This document shows positions 29,805 through 37,441 of a stretch of DNA of 64,000 bases, one piece after another. Origin of the DNA: Candidatus Heritagella intestinalis (GTDB lineage: Bacteria > Bacillota > Clostridia > Oscillospirales > Acutalibacteraceae). The notes under the pieces are model-generated. The model ran no database searches and was not told where the DNA came from. It saw only the letters and a program-made list of their open reading frames with translations. Made by a program: the position numbers and the translations under genes. The stretch lies in NCBI GenBank assembly GCA_904420555.1, contig CAJFVO010000008.1, positions 31,121 to 95,120 of the forward strand, given 5' to 3'. Each line of letters begins with the position of its first letter. The first letter of the stretch is position 1.

Positions 29805-29923
29805 AATCTTTCCTTTCTGTATTTTTAAAGGTGTGTTATTCTGTATGTATAATAAAATCGAGTTCTATAGTATTGCCAGTTGTCAGGTTTCGATTTCCCC
29901 CGCTGGGGACGGGGAAGAAAAAC

Positions 29924-30180
29924 TTTTTTTCTTGTAAAAAGTTTTTCTCTTTGTAATCTCCCACCGGGAGATTACAAATTCACTTTTCAAAAATGCGCCC
30001 TACGGAAAGGGTGTTTCGCCCATTGCGATGGGCGACCAAAGGCCCTGCCTTTGGAATCCGCGATTTTTTGAAAAAAAATCGAGTAAAACTTTTATGTTCG
30101 CGTTTGAGGTAAGCGTAAACAATTCCCCTTATTCACGCGTAGGTAGTTCCGCGAAAAAATAGGCCGTTTGTTGCTGTGCG
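29924..30180. repeat. Hairpin-rich non-coding stretch upstream of metH
   Basis: A run of inverted repeats with no supported gene: AAAACTTTTT/AAAAAGTTTT near 29930-29947; TTTGTAATCTCCC/GGGAGATTACAAA at 29950-29978; TCGCCCAT/ATGGGCGA at 30016-30035; CCAAAGGC/GCCTTTGG at 30036-30054; an A/T stem near 30063-30082. It leads directly into the structured repeat at 30187. Confidence 0.65.
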
Positions 30181-30186
30181 CTTCCT

Positions 30187-30300
30187 CGCGAATTGGCACC
30201 GGTGCGGCATGCCGGTGGCATGCGAATAGCACCGTTCTACGCTGTCCGCTTCGGTCGGCGCTTTGGTTGTCTGCCACTGGCAGACAGCGCCCGAGCCGGC
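30187..30300 (+). repeat. Structured intergenic repeat, copy A
   Basis: Two nested stem-loops. Outer CGGTGC (30200-30205) pairs with GCACCG (30229-30234) around hairpin GCATGCC-GGT-GGCATGC (30207-30223). Outer GGCGCT (30257-30262) pairs with AGCGCC (30286-30291) around hairpin GTCTGCC-ACT-GGCAGAC (30269-30285). The conserved links GCGAATA, ACCGTTCT and CTTCGGTCGGCGC match copy B at 56758-56878 in inverted orientation. Lies between two methionine genes on the minus strand. Confidence 0.85.
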
Positions 30301-30326
30301 AGGCGAGACCACTGTGCGGCGCAGCC

Positions 30327-30968
30327 TTATCGCCGGAAGGGGCAGTTGACGGCGGAACAGTCCATGCATTTGCGGATATGACAGTCTGTTCGGTCGGTAG
30401 TCAGGCCAATCACAGCAGTGACGGATTTGGAGGGGGCCAGCATACAGGATTCCGTGGCCGTCAATCCAATAGTTTTGGGAGCGTCCAGCAGTTGCAGCAA
30501 GGACTTTTGCCACTGGATGGGAAAGTCCCCGTATCCCGGGCTGTACCGAGGCCGCAGGAACAGCCCTTCCGGCTCCACAGAGCGCCGCAGCTCCTCTTCT
30601 ACTTCATCACAGAAGCTCTCAATGGCTGCGGCGGCGCAGGCCTGACAGATGACTGCTCGGCTCATAGCCGTGACGGAATACCGCCGGAGCAGGGCGTCTA
30701 CCTGGGGGCCTAAGGTGGCTCCAAAGAGAAAGGCTTCTTTGCAGCTGCGCAGATGGCCCTGCAAGTCCCGGCTTACCAGAGAAAGCCCGGCAATTTGCAG
30801 AACCCCATCCGGGCCGCTCTTTATCGGTACCCGCACTACCCGATGCCGGGGAACCGCCGCGTTCAATATTTCCTGGGAACAAGCCGCAATTTCCGACAAA
30901 ACCCGCGGGTCGGCTTCCCGGCCCCGGTACCCCAAATACCGGAGGGCCTCTTTGGTATCAATGGTCAT
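30327..30968 (-). CDS. Stand-alone methionine synthase reactivation (AdoMet-binding) protein
   Basis: 213 residues. Corresponds to the missing C-terminal part of MetH: EVEEELRRSVEPEGLFLRPRYSPGYGDFPIQWQ and TESCMLAPSKSVTAVIG match the AdoMet-binding motif region (RxRYSPGY, then the P-x-K/S-S-V segment). It would remethylate inactive cob(II)alamin on MetH with AdoMet and an electron donor. The C-terminus adds a Cys-rich knot (CHIRKCMDCSAVNC) common in these split proteins, perhaps an Fe-S site; that is inference. It lies 11 bases after metF. The stop codon borders the structured repeat. Confidence 0.88.
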   Translation of the reverse strand: MTIDTKEALRYLGYRGREADPRVLSEIAACSQEILNAAVPRHRVVRVPIKSGPDGVLQIAGLSLVSRDLQGHLRSCKEAFLFGATLGPQVDALLRRYSVTAMSRAVICQACAAAAIESFCDEVEEELRRSVEPEGLFLRPRYSPGYGDFPIQWQKSLLQLLDAPKTIGLTATESCMLAPSKSVTAVIGLTTDRTDCHIRKCMDCSAVNCPFRR

Positions 30969-30979
30969 GGAAATCCCCC

Positions 30980-31846
30980 TTACCGCAGGATGTCCGACAG
31001 GTTGTGGACAATGGCGGCGGCAATTTCCGGCTTGTTCATGGTGTAGAGGTGGATGTGGTTGACGCCGTTGGCGATCAGGTCGATAATCTGCTCGGTGGCG
31101 TAGGCAATACCCGCCTGTTTCATGGAAGCCGGATCGTGGGAGAATCGCTCCGCCATGCGGAGGAATCGGGCAGGCAGGGTAGAGCCGGAAAGCTCACAGG
31201 AGCGCTTCACCTGGCGGGCATTGGTTACGGGCATAATGCCGGCGATAATGGGCACTTCAATCCCTTTTGCCAGGGCCCGATAGAGAAAGTTATACAGCAT
31301 ATTGTTGTCAAAAAACATCTGGGTGGTGAAGAAGTCACAGCCGCACTCCATTTTTTGCTTCAGGTGGTCGATGTCTTCTTCCCGGCTTTCGCATTCCACA
31401 TGGCCTTCGGGATAGCAAGCGCCGCCGATGCAGAAATCCCCCTGGGACTTGATGTCCTGAATCAGCTCATAGGCGTGCTGGTAGTGGGCTCCAATGGGGA
31501 AATCGCTGTCCTGGGGAATGTCCCCCCGGAGGGCCAGGATGTTTTCAATGCCCTTTTCCTGGAAAGAGGCCAGCTGGCGGCGAATATCTTCCCGGGTGGA
31601 GGAGACGCAAGTCAAATGGGCCAGGGAGGGGATGTGGTGCTGTTCCTGGATGCGCACCGCGATTTCTTCCGTGCGCTTGGAGGTGCTCCCGCCGGCCCCA
31701 TAGGTGACGCTGATGAAATCAGGGGAAAGCTCCGCAATCCCCTGCACCACTTCCCACATTCGGGAAATATCCGCGCCGGGCTTCGGGGGAAAAATTTCGC
31801 AGGAAAAGGTGATGTTTCCGGTGTGCAAGAGCTCGCTGATTTTCAT
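30980..31846 (-). CDS. metF: Methylenetetrahydrofolate reductase
   Basis: 288 residues. Makes 5-methyltetrahydrofolate, the methyl donor for MetH. FAD-binding barrel with CEIFPPK near the start, FISVTYGAGGS, HLTCVSSTREDI, ILALRGD and FFTTQMFFDN. First gene of the minus-strand cluster metF, reactivation protein, metH, acetyltransferase. GGAGG precedes the ATG. Upstream, a TATAAT-like -10 (about 31903-31908) and a small leader hairpin (AACCGGA/TCCGGTT, 31878-31895) are visible, but no SAM or B12 riboswitch could be recognised. Confidence 0.95.
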   Translation of the reverse strand: MKISELLHTGNITFSCEIFPPKPGADISRMWEVVQGIAELSPDFISVTYGAGGSTSKRTEEIAVRIQEQHHIPSLAHLTCVSSTREDIRRQLASFQEKGIENILALRGDIPQDSDFPIGAHYQHAYELIQDIKSQGDFCIGGACYPEGHVECESREEDIDHLKQKMECGCDFFTTQMFFDNNMLYNFLYRALAKGIEVPIIAGIMPVTNARQVKRSCELSGSTLPARFLRMAERFSHDPASMKQAGIAYATEQIIDLIANGVNHIHLYTMNKPEIAAAIVHNLSDILR

Positions 31847-31977
31847 AATGTACCTCCATGATATGTAGATTCCACAGAACCGGATGCCTCCGGTTAATGG
31901 TTTATTATAGCACGAATCTGGAAAAATGGGAACATGGGAAGGGAGGAAAATGCAAGCGGAAGGCTCCGGGGAGCGCC

Positions 31978-32012
31978 AAAAAAGGCCGGACAGAGGTGCT
32001 GTCCAGCCTTTT
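31978..32012 (-). terminator. Terminator of the small gene at 32028
   Basis: AAAAGGC.GGACAG/CTGTCC.GCCTTTT stem followed by T on the minus strand. Confidence 0.8.
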
Positions 32013-32027
32013 CCGGAGAGAAGGCCC

Positions 32028-32228
32028 TTAGCGGCGGAGATACAGCTCGTGGATTACCCGGCGCATATCGCCTTCATCACGGATTTCCCCCACATGGTCT
32101 TCAATGCCGCTGCGCACATCCGGCGGAACCCAGCCGTCGGAAAACCCACCTCTGGTGAGCATAGCGCTTAAAAACAGGGGCCCTTCTTCTATTTCCCGGT
32201 AAACTCCGGTATTCGGATAACCGTACAT
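32028..32228 (-). CDS. Small conserved-looking hypothetical protein
   Basis: 66 residues, MYGYPNTGVYREIEEGPLF at the start and DMRRVIHELYLRR at the end. Acidic middle, no membrane helix, no Cys or known motif that I recognise. Supported as real by GGAGGTG ten bases before the ATG and by a proper terminator 16 bases after the stop. An in-frame TTG precedes the ATG by one codon. Function unknown. Confidence 0.6.
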   Translation of the reverse strand: MYGYPNTGVYREIEEGPLFLSAMLTRGGFSDGWVPPDVRSGIEDHVGEIRDEGDMRRVIHELYLRR

Positions 32229-32333
32229 CAAAGGGATTCACCTCCCAACGCCGGTTTTGCCGGCCCTGTTACTTTTCCCGGATGAGCGGCGCAGATACCC
32301 GGGAAAAAACGGAAACTGAAATTTTCCAAGGGA

Positions 32334-32362
32334 TTGAACGGCCCATGGGAGCGTGTTATACT
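32334..32362 (+). promoter_or_regulatory. Promoter upstream of the ECF sigma gene
   Basis: TTGAAC, 17-base spacer, TATACT. It reads as a sigmaA promoter; an additional autoregulated promoter was not seen. Confidence 0.65.
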
Positions 32363-32458
32363 GAAAAAGGAGATTTTAAAAAAGAATTTCAATTTTTTCT
32401 GCGGCTTTTGCAATAAAATCCCTTCTTGCCGCATTATATGGATGAAAGGATAAAAATC

Positions 32459-33037
32459 ATGTTTTTCTTTTGTTTGACGTCAACACTGGAAAACCATCAA
32501 AAGGACAAGCCCTCAGCCAAAGAGCTGCGGGAACTCATCCGGCGGATTGGCCTGGGAGAAGAGGAGGCGCTGGTCTCCCTGTATGAACGGACCAAAAGCG
32601 CTGTGTATGGTTTTGCCCTTTCAATCAGTAAAAATCATGCGGATGCGGAAGAGATTATGCAGGATACGTTCCTGGCTGTTGACGCCAACGCAGAGCGGTA
32701 TCAGCCGGTGGGCAGTCCCATGGCCTGGATTTTGACCATTACCCGGAACCTGGCCTATGGCCGTCTCCGGCAGGCAAAGCGGGAAGCCCCCGTGGAAGAG
32801 CTTCCTGAAGAAGGGGCGGCGCCCATTTTTCAGGAGCAGACCGAGAACCGGATGGTTTTGGAGGCAGCTCTGCAAACCTTAAAGGAAGAGGAGCGGCAGA
32901 TTGTCATGCTCCACGCGGTTTCCGGCCTGCGCCACCGGGAGGTGGCGGCCATCATGGGGATGAGCCTCTCCGGAGTGCTCTCCAAATACCACCGGGCCTT
33001 GGCGAAGCTTCAGAAGCAGTTAGGAGGAATGGCGTAA
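32459..33037 (+). CDS. ECF-type sigma factor
   Basis: 192 residues. Sigma-70 region 2 (EEALVSLYERTKSAVYGFALSISKNHADAEEIMQDTFLAV...AWILTITRNLA) and region 4 (LKEEERQIVMLHAVSGLRHREVAAIMGMSLSGVLSKYHRALAKL) with a short linker, the two-domain ECF layout. The start at 32459 is chosen because AAAGGA lies eight bases before it; upstream in-frame ATGs at 32426 and 32441 lack sites. Its stop overlaps the next start (TAATG), so it is coupled to the membrane protein that follows, its probable anti-sigma partner. Confidence 0.9.
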   Translation: MFFFCLTSTLENHQKDKPSAKELRELIRRIGLGEEEALVSLYERTKSAVYGFALSISKNHADAEEIMQDTFLAVDANAERYQPVGSPMAWILTITRNLAYGRLRQAKREAPVEELPEEGAAPIFQEQTENRMVLEAALQTLKEEERQIVMLHAVSGLRHREVAAIMGMSLSGVLSKYHRALAKLQKQLGGMA

Positions 33038-34551
33038 TGGCATATACAAAAAAGGAAATTAGGCGGCTGCTTGCCAGCGCCGTGGAAGAAGAGACCCCAG
33101 ACGTCCTGCCCCAAATCCTTTCCGCACGGAACCAGGAGAGAGGAAAGGTGTTATCTATGACACAGGCCGTGCAGAACGTGCAGAATCAACAGAAGAAAAA
33201 GCATACCATCCGGAATTGGGCCATTGGCGTGGCTGCCGCTTTGGTGCTGGCAGCGGGCCTTTTCGGCGGATACCAATATCAGAGCCAGTTTGCGGTGGAC
33301 ACTTCGGTGAGCATTGACGTAAATCCCAGCATCCAGCTGGAAGTGAACCGGCAGGAGAAGGTGCTCTCCGCCAACCCTCTCAACGAGGACGCCCAAGCCC
33401 TGCTGGAAGGCATGGAGCTGGAAGGCACTAACCTGAAAACCGCTGTTAACGCGGTTATCGGCGCTATGGTGCAGAACGGTTACCTCACCGATGATACCGA
33501 CTCCATATTGCTGACAGTGGACAATGCGGACGCCGCCAGGGGCGAGGCCATTCAACAGGAATTGACCCAGGATATCAACGAGAGCCTGCAGCAGATGTCC
33601 CTTTCCGGGAGTGTGTTCAGCCAGTCCCTTTCCAGCAGCAGCGAGCTGGAGGCTTTGGCATCCCAGTATGGGATTTCCCAGGGGAAGGCCTATTGGGTGC
33701 AGCTTTTGACCCAGGCGGATTCCACCCTTTCGGCGGATGTGCTGGCACAGCTGTCCATCAATGACCTGGCCCTGCTGGCTGAGGCGAGAAACCTGCGGGA
33801 TGACGCCAACTATACCGGTACGGCAGATGAAAGCGCTTATATCGGTGTGGAGCGGGCGAAGGAGATTGCCGTAGAAAAGGCCGGCGGCGGGGAAGTTACC
33901 TCCATGGAGATGGATTTGGAAGACGGCCGGATGGTCTATGAAGGGGAGCTCTGGCTGGACACCACGGAATACGATTTTGATATTGACGCCGTGAGCGGTG
34001 AAATCTTGAAATGGGAAGCCGATACACACAGCTATGGAAACGGCGACAGCTGGTACCACAACTGGGACCACGATTGGGACCATGAAAACGGCCACCACGG
34101 CAGTTACACCCTGCCGGAGGGCGCGCTTACCAGCGACGAGGCCCGGGCCTTGGTGGAGGAGAAGATTCCAGGAGCCGAGATTACCAGCTTCTCCCTGGAT
34201 TGGGATGACGGCCGGTATCAGTATGAGGGGAAAGCCTATCTGGACAACGTCAAGTATGAGTTTGAAATCGACGCCGAGACGGGAGAGTTTATCAAGTGGG
34301 AGAGCAAGAACCAGGGCAGCGGCAATGGAAACAGCGGCACGTCCGGCGGTTCTTCTCAGCGGATGACTTTGGAAGAAGCGAAGGCCATCGTATTGGAGAA
34401 AATCCCTAACGCCACGATTCTGGAAATCGAGCTGGACAAAGAAGACGGCAGATGTTACTATGAAGGCGAAGCCGTAGACGGCAGTGTGGAGTATGAATTC
34501 TGCATGGACGCGGTTACCGGTGAGATTTTGGAATGGGAAGAAGACCGCTGA
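33037..34551 (+). CDS. RsgI-like transmembrane anti-sigma factor with three PepSY domains
   Basis: 504 residues. Cytoplasmic region about 1-58, one membrane helix (about 60-80, WAIGVAAALVLAAGLFGG), then an external domain DTSVSIDVNPSIQLEVN that matches the RsgI family. N96-P97 is at the place where RsgI proteins are known to cleave themselves. Three PepSY-type repeats follow (about 265-325, 360-430, 440-504), each with a (T)xEEAxxIxxxKxPxA-like helix and a YEGEx...YEFxxDAxTGEIxxWE strand pair. A His/Asp/Trp-rich linker (WYHNWDHDWDHENGHHG) separates the first two. It probably holds the upstream sigma factor at the membrane until an outside signal or cleavage frees it. Confidence 0.85.
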   Translation: MAYTKKEIRRLLASAVEEETPDVLPQILSARNQERGKVLSMTQAVQNVQNQQKKKHTIRNWAIGVAAALVLAAGLFGGYQYQSQFAVDTSVSIDVNPSIQLEVNRQEKVLSANPLNEDAQALLEGMELEGTNLKTAVNAVIGAMVQNGYLTDDTDSILLTVDNADAARGEAIQQELTQDINESLQQMSLSGSVFSQSLSSSSELEALASQYGISQGKAYWVQLLTQADSTLSADVLAQLSINDLALLAEARNLRDDANYTGTADESAYIGVERAKEIAVEKAGGGEVTSMEMDLEDGRMVYEGELWLDTTEYDFDIDAVSGEILKWEADTHSYGNGDSWYHNWDHDWDHENGHHGSYTLPEGALTSDEARALVEEKIPGAEITSFSLDWDDGRYQYEGKAYLDNVKYEFEIDAETGEFIKWESKNQGSGNGNSGTSGGSSQRMTLEEAKAIVLEKIPNATILEIELDKEDGRCYYEGEAVDGSVEYEFCMDAVTGEILEWEEDR

Positions 34552-34569
34552 TAAAATACGGTGCGCGAG

Positions 34570-34598
34570 GGCGCAGCCTTTCGGGGCTGCGCCTTTTC
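34570..34598 (+). terminator. Terminator after the sigma/anti-sigma pair
   Basis: GGCGCAGCC/GGCTGCGCC stem and TTTTCT. Confidence 0.88.
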
Positions 34599-34733
34599 TG
34601 TGTCAGGAAAGAAAAGCACATTGAATTTTGGAAAGGGAACCGCGCATTTTGATAAAATCAGAGTTTTTTACGATACTATTTTGAGGGGTTCCTGGAATTG
34701 CTGGGGAATTACTTTTATATTCAAATAATTTTT

Positions 34734-34762
34734 TTGCTTTTTCCCGCCTGATAGGATATAAT
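34734..34762 (+). promoter_or_regulatory. Promoter of the DegV gene
   Basis: TTGCTT, 17-base spacer, TATAAT. Confidence 0.65.
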
Positions 34763-34829
34763 GAGGAAAAAACCGGAAAAGCCCTGTAAAGGGGTTCCGG
34801 ATGAGGAGAAAATAGGAGGGCTTGATTCA

Positions 34830-35714
34830 ATGCAGGAGTATGTCATCATCACCGATGTTACCACGGATTTTCCCCCGGAAATGGCGGACAAGTTGGGAAT
34901 CCAGATTATCCCCATGGAATTTTTGATGAGCGGCGTGGCCTATCGCCACTATCCGGACGCCCGGGAAATGTCCATGAAGGAATTTTATACCCGGGTTCGG
35001 GGAGGGGAGATGCCCACCACAACCCAGATTAACCAGGAAACCTACCGGAAGGTGTTCACCCCGGTGCTGAAAGAGGGGAAGGATATTCTCTATATTGCCT
35101 TTTCTTCCGGCCTGAGCAGCACCTGGCAGAGCTCTTGCATGGCCGCCCGGGAGCTGGAGGAGAAATTCCCGGGACGGCGTATCCTCACCGTGGATTCCCG
35201 GTGTGCCAGTGCCGGCGAGGGGCTTTTGGTGCTGGAAGCGGTGCGCATGAAGGAGAGCGGGGCCTCCATGGACGAAATCGCCGCCTGGGTGGAGGAAACC
35301 CGGGATAAGGTCTGCCACTGGATTCTGGTGGACGATTTGAAGCACCTGCACCGGGGCGGCCGGATTCCCGCTGTCACGGCAGTGGCGGGGATTGCTCTGG
35401 GCATCAAACCCATCATCATTATGACGGAAGAAGGCAAGCTGGAGCCGATAGCCAAGGTTCGCGGCCGGAAAAAGGGCGTGGAATACCTCCTCAATAAAAT
35501 CGGGGAGGACTGCCCGGACCCCAAAAACAGCATTCTCTGGGTGGTGCACACGGACTGCGAAGGGGAAGCCAAGGAATTGTACCGCGCCATTAAATCCACG
35601 TACCATCCGAAGGAGCTGTATTTGTCGGAAATCGGCCCCATTATCGGCGCCCACACCGGCCCCAATATGATGGCAGTGGTGTTTATCGGCACCCATAAGA
35701 CGCCGCAGAAGTAA
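34830..35714 (+). CDS. DegV family fatty-acid-binding protein
   Basis: 294 residues from MQEYVIITDVTTDFPPEM at 34830, with AGGAGGG nine bases upstream; the upstream in-frame ATG overlaps the promoter. DegV/FakB proteins hold a fatty acid for phosphorylation by FakA. MPTTTQINQ and IAFSSGLSSTWQS carry the Thr/Ser residues that hold the carboxylate; LVDDLKHLHRGGRI is also typical. No fakA gene is nearby. Confidence 0.92.
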   Translation: MQEYVIITDVTTDFPPEMADKLGIQIIPMEFLMSGVAYRHYPDAREMSMKEFYTRVRGGEMPTTTQINQETYRKVFTPVLKEGKDILYIAFSSGLSSTWQSSCMAARELEEKFPGRRILTVDSRCASAGEGLLVLEAVRMKESGASMDEIAAWVEETRDKVCHWILVDDLKHLHRGGRIPAVTAVAGIALGIKPIIIMTEEGKLEPIAKVRGRKKGVEYLLNKIGEDCPDPKNSILWVVHTDCEGEAKELYRAIKSTYHPKELYLSEIGPIIGAHTGPNMMAVVFIGTHKTPQK

Positions 35715-35804
35715 GAGGCCTTTCGAGTTTTATTTAGGAAGGCGGCCAATGGGGAGGGCGACGAAAGTTTAGCCTCCCCACGAAAAGGAAGGAAGCATTT
35801 TATT

Positions 35805-36461
35805 ATGGCATTGTTATTTCAACCGGGAAGCAAAATCGTCTGTATCGGCGATTCCATCACCGATTTTGACCGGGCCCGGCCCTATGGCGAGGGCCTCAAC
35901 GGCGGCATCGGCAGAAGTTATGTGGCCATTGTAGATGGCCTTTTGAAGGCAGTGGACCCCAGCCTTCATCTGCGGTTCGTCAATATGGGCGTCGGCGGCA
36001 ATACGGTGCGGGACCTGGCCGCCCGGTGGCAGACGGATGTGCTGAACCTGCATCCCGACTATGTAACGGTGCTCATTGGCATCAATGATGTGTGGCGTCA
36101 GTATGATACCCCGGAGATTACCGAGGGCCACGTGTACACCCCGGAATATCAGGAGACCCTGTCCCGGCTGGTGGAAACCACCCTGCCGGAGGTAAAGCGG
36201 ATGGTGCTCATGACCCCGTACATCATTGAGCCTAACCGGGAAGACCCCATGCGTGCCCGGATGGACGAGTATGGCCGGATTGTCAAGGAGATTGCCGGGA
36301 AGAACGACATTCCCTGTGTGGACTTACAGGCGGCCTTTGACCGGTACTGCAAGGAATACTATCCGGCCTCTATCAACTGGGACCGGATTCATCCCAACAC
36401 AGCGGGGCATTGTATCATTGCCCGGGCCCTGCTCAACGCCATTGGTTTCGATTGGAAATAA
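35805..36461 (+). CDS. SGNH/GDSL hydrolase
   Basis: 218 residues, no signal peptide, so cytoplasmic. Block I GDSIT with catalytic Ser17; block II GVGGNTVRD; block III IGINDVW; block V D193-R-I-H196. Esterase, perhaps on acetylated sugars, as for related rhamnogalacturonan acetylesterase-like enzymes; the substrate is not shown. AAGGAAGGAAG precedes the ATG. A stem (GGGGAGG/CCTCCCC, 35751-35780) lies in the gap from degV. Confidence 0.92.
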   Translation: MALLFQPGSKIVCIGDSITDFDRARPYGEGLNGGIGRSYVAIVDGLLKAVDPSLHLRFVNMGVGGNTVRDLAARWQTDVLNLHPDYVTVLIGINDVWRQYDTPEITEGHVYTPEYQETLSRLVETTLPEVKRMVLMTPYIIEPNREDPMRARMDEYGRIVKEIAGKNDIPCVDLQAAFDRYCKEYYPASINWDRIHPNTAGHCIIARALLNAIGFDWK

Positions 36462-36482
36462 TTCGAATGGAAATAAACGGAA

Positions 36483-36520
36483 AGCGTCATGAAGCCAAAT
36501 TCATGACGCTCTTTGCCTTT
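36483..36520 (+). terminator. Terminator of the SGNH hydrolase gene
   Basis: 11-bp stem AGCGTCATGAA/TTCATGACGCT with T-rich tail. Confidence 0.85.
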
Positions 36521-36562
36521 TGGCGATAGAAGGAAATTTTTTCAAAGAAAGGGAGGATGGCA

Positions 36563-37354
36563 GTGTATCCCATGACAGGAGCGGCCATTGGGACTTTGAT
36601 TCCCTTTGTGATGACCACCTTCGGCGCGGCCATGGTGTTCTTTTTCCGCAAAGAAGTAAAGGAAGGGGCCCAGCGGATTTTTCTGGGCTTTGCGGCGGGG
36701 GTTATGATTTCCGCCTCCGTGTGGGGGCTGCTGTCCCCGGCCATTGAGGAAGCAGAGGCGGCGGGAACCCCCGGATGGATTCCAGCGGCGGGAGGCTTTG
36801 CTCTGGGAGTGGCGTTTCTGCTGTTGATGGACACCATTCTCCCCCATCTGCATCCCGGCTTGAAGGAGCCGGAAGGGATGTCCTCTTCGATGAAGCGCAG
36901 TACCCTGATGATGGTGGCGGTGACTCTGCACAATATCCCGGAAGGCATGGCGGTGGGGCTTTCCTTTGCTTTGGCTCTCCAGCATGGAGACAGCACTATA
37001 TCCCTGGCTTCTGCCTTAGCTCTGGCAATCGGCATTGGTATCCAAAATTTTCCCGAAGGGGCGGCGGTTTCCCTGCCGCTGCGCCGGGAAGGACTTTCTG
37101 TGTGGAAATCCTTTGCCTACGGCAGCTTGTCCGGCATTGTGGAGCCCATCTTCGGTATTTTAGTGGTGCTGGTGGCAGGGGAAATCCAACCTTTGATGCC
37201 CTGGCTGCTGAGTTTTGCAGCCGGCGCTATGATGTATGTGGTGGTAGAGGAGCTGATCCCCGAGGCCCACTTGGGAGACCACTCCAACAGCGGCACCCTG
37301 AGCGTCATGGTGGGATTTTTACTGATGATGGTGCTGGATGTCACCCTGGGATAA
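36563..37354 (+). CDS. ZIP family metal transporter
   Basis: 263 residues, about eight membrane helices. The metal-site helices carry HNIPEGMAVG and QNFPEGAAVS (the second His is replaced by Gln), and EELIPEAH lies in a later helix. Imports Zn2+ or another divalent metal, like ZupT/GufA. I chose GTG at 36563 because AAAGGGAGG ends six bases before it; the ATG at 36557 abuts that site and would add two residues. Confidence 0.92.
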   Translation: MYPMTGAAIGTLIPFVMTTFGAAMVFFFRKEVKEGAQRIFLGFAAGVMISASVWGLLSPAIEEAEAAGTPGWIPAAGGFALGVAFLLLMDTILPHLHPGLKEPEGMSSSMKRSTLMMVAVTLHNIPEGMAVGLSFALALQHGDSTISLASALALAIGIGIQNFPEGAAVSLPLRREGLSVWKSFAYGSLSGIVEPIFGILVVLVAGEIQPLMPWLLSFAAGAMMYVVVEELIPEAHLGDHSNSGTLSVMVGFLLMMVLDVTLG

Positions 37355-37377
37355 ATCAAGTAAAATCAGGACGCGAA

Positions 37378-37416
37378 AACCGCCGCCGGTTTCCTTGGGG
37401 AAGCCTGGCGGCGGTT
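37378..37416. terminator. Bidirectional terminator between convergent genes
   Basis: AACCGCCGCC/GGCGGCGGTT stem between the ZIP gene and the URO-D-like gene. Confidence 0.75.
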
Positions 37417-37441
37417 GCTGATTCTATTGGATGTCTGGAAA

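Noticed and set aside
30187..30300. Rho-independent terminator explanation for repeat copy A
   Set aside because: Two nested stem-loops with conserved linkers and no T run next to either stem; a second copy with compensating changes fits a structured element better.
31847..31925. SAM or cobalamin riboswitch before metF
   Set aside because: The leader is too short and shows only one small hairpin; no conserved riboswitch core could be found.
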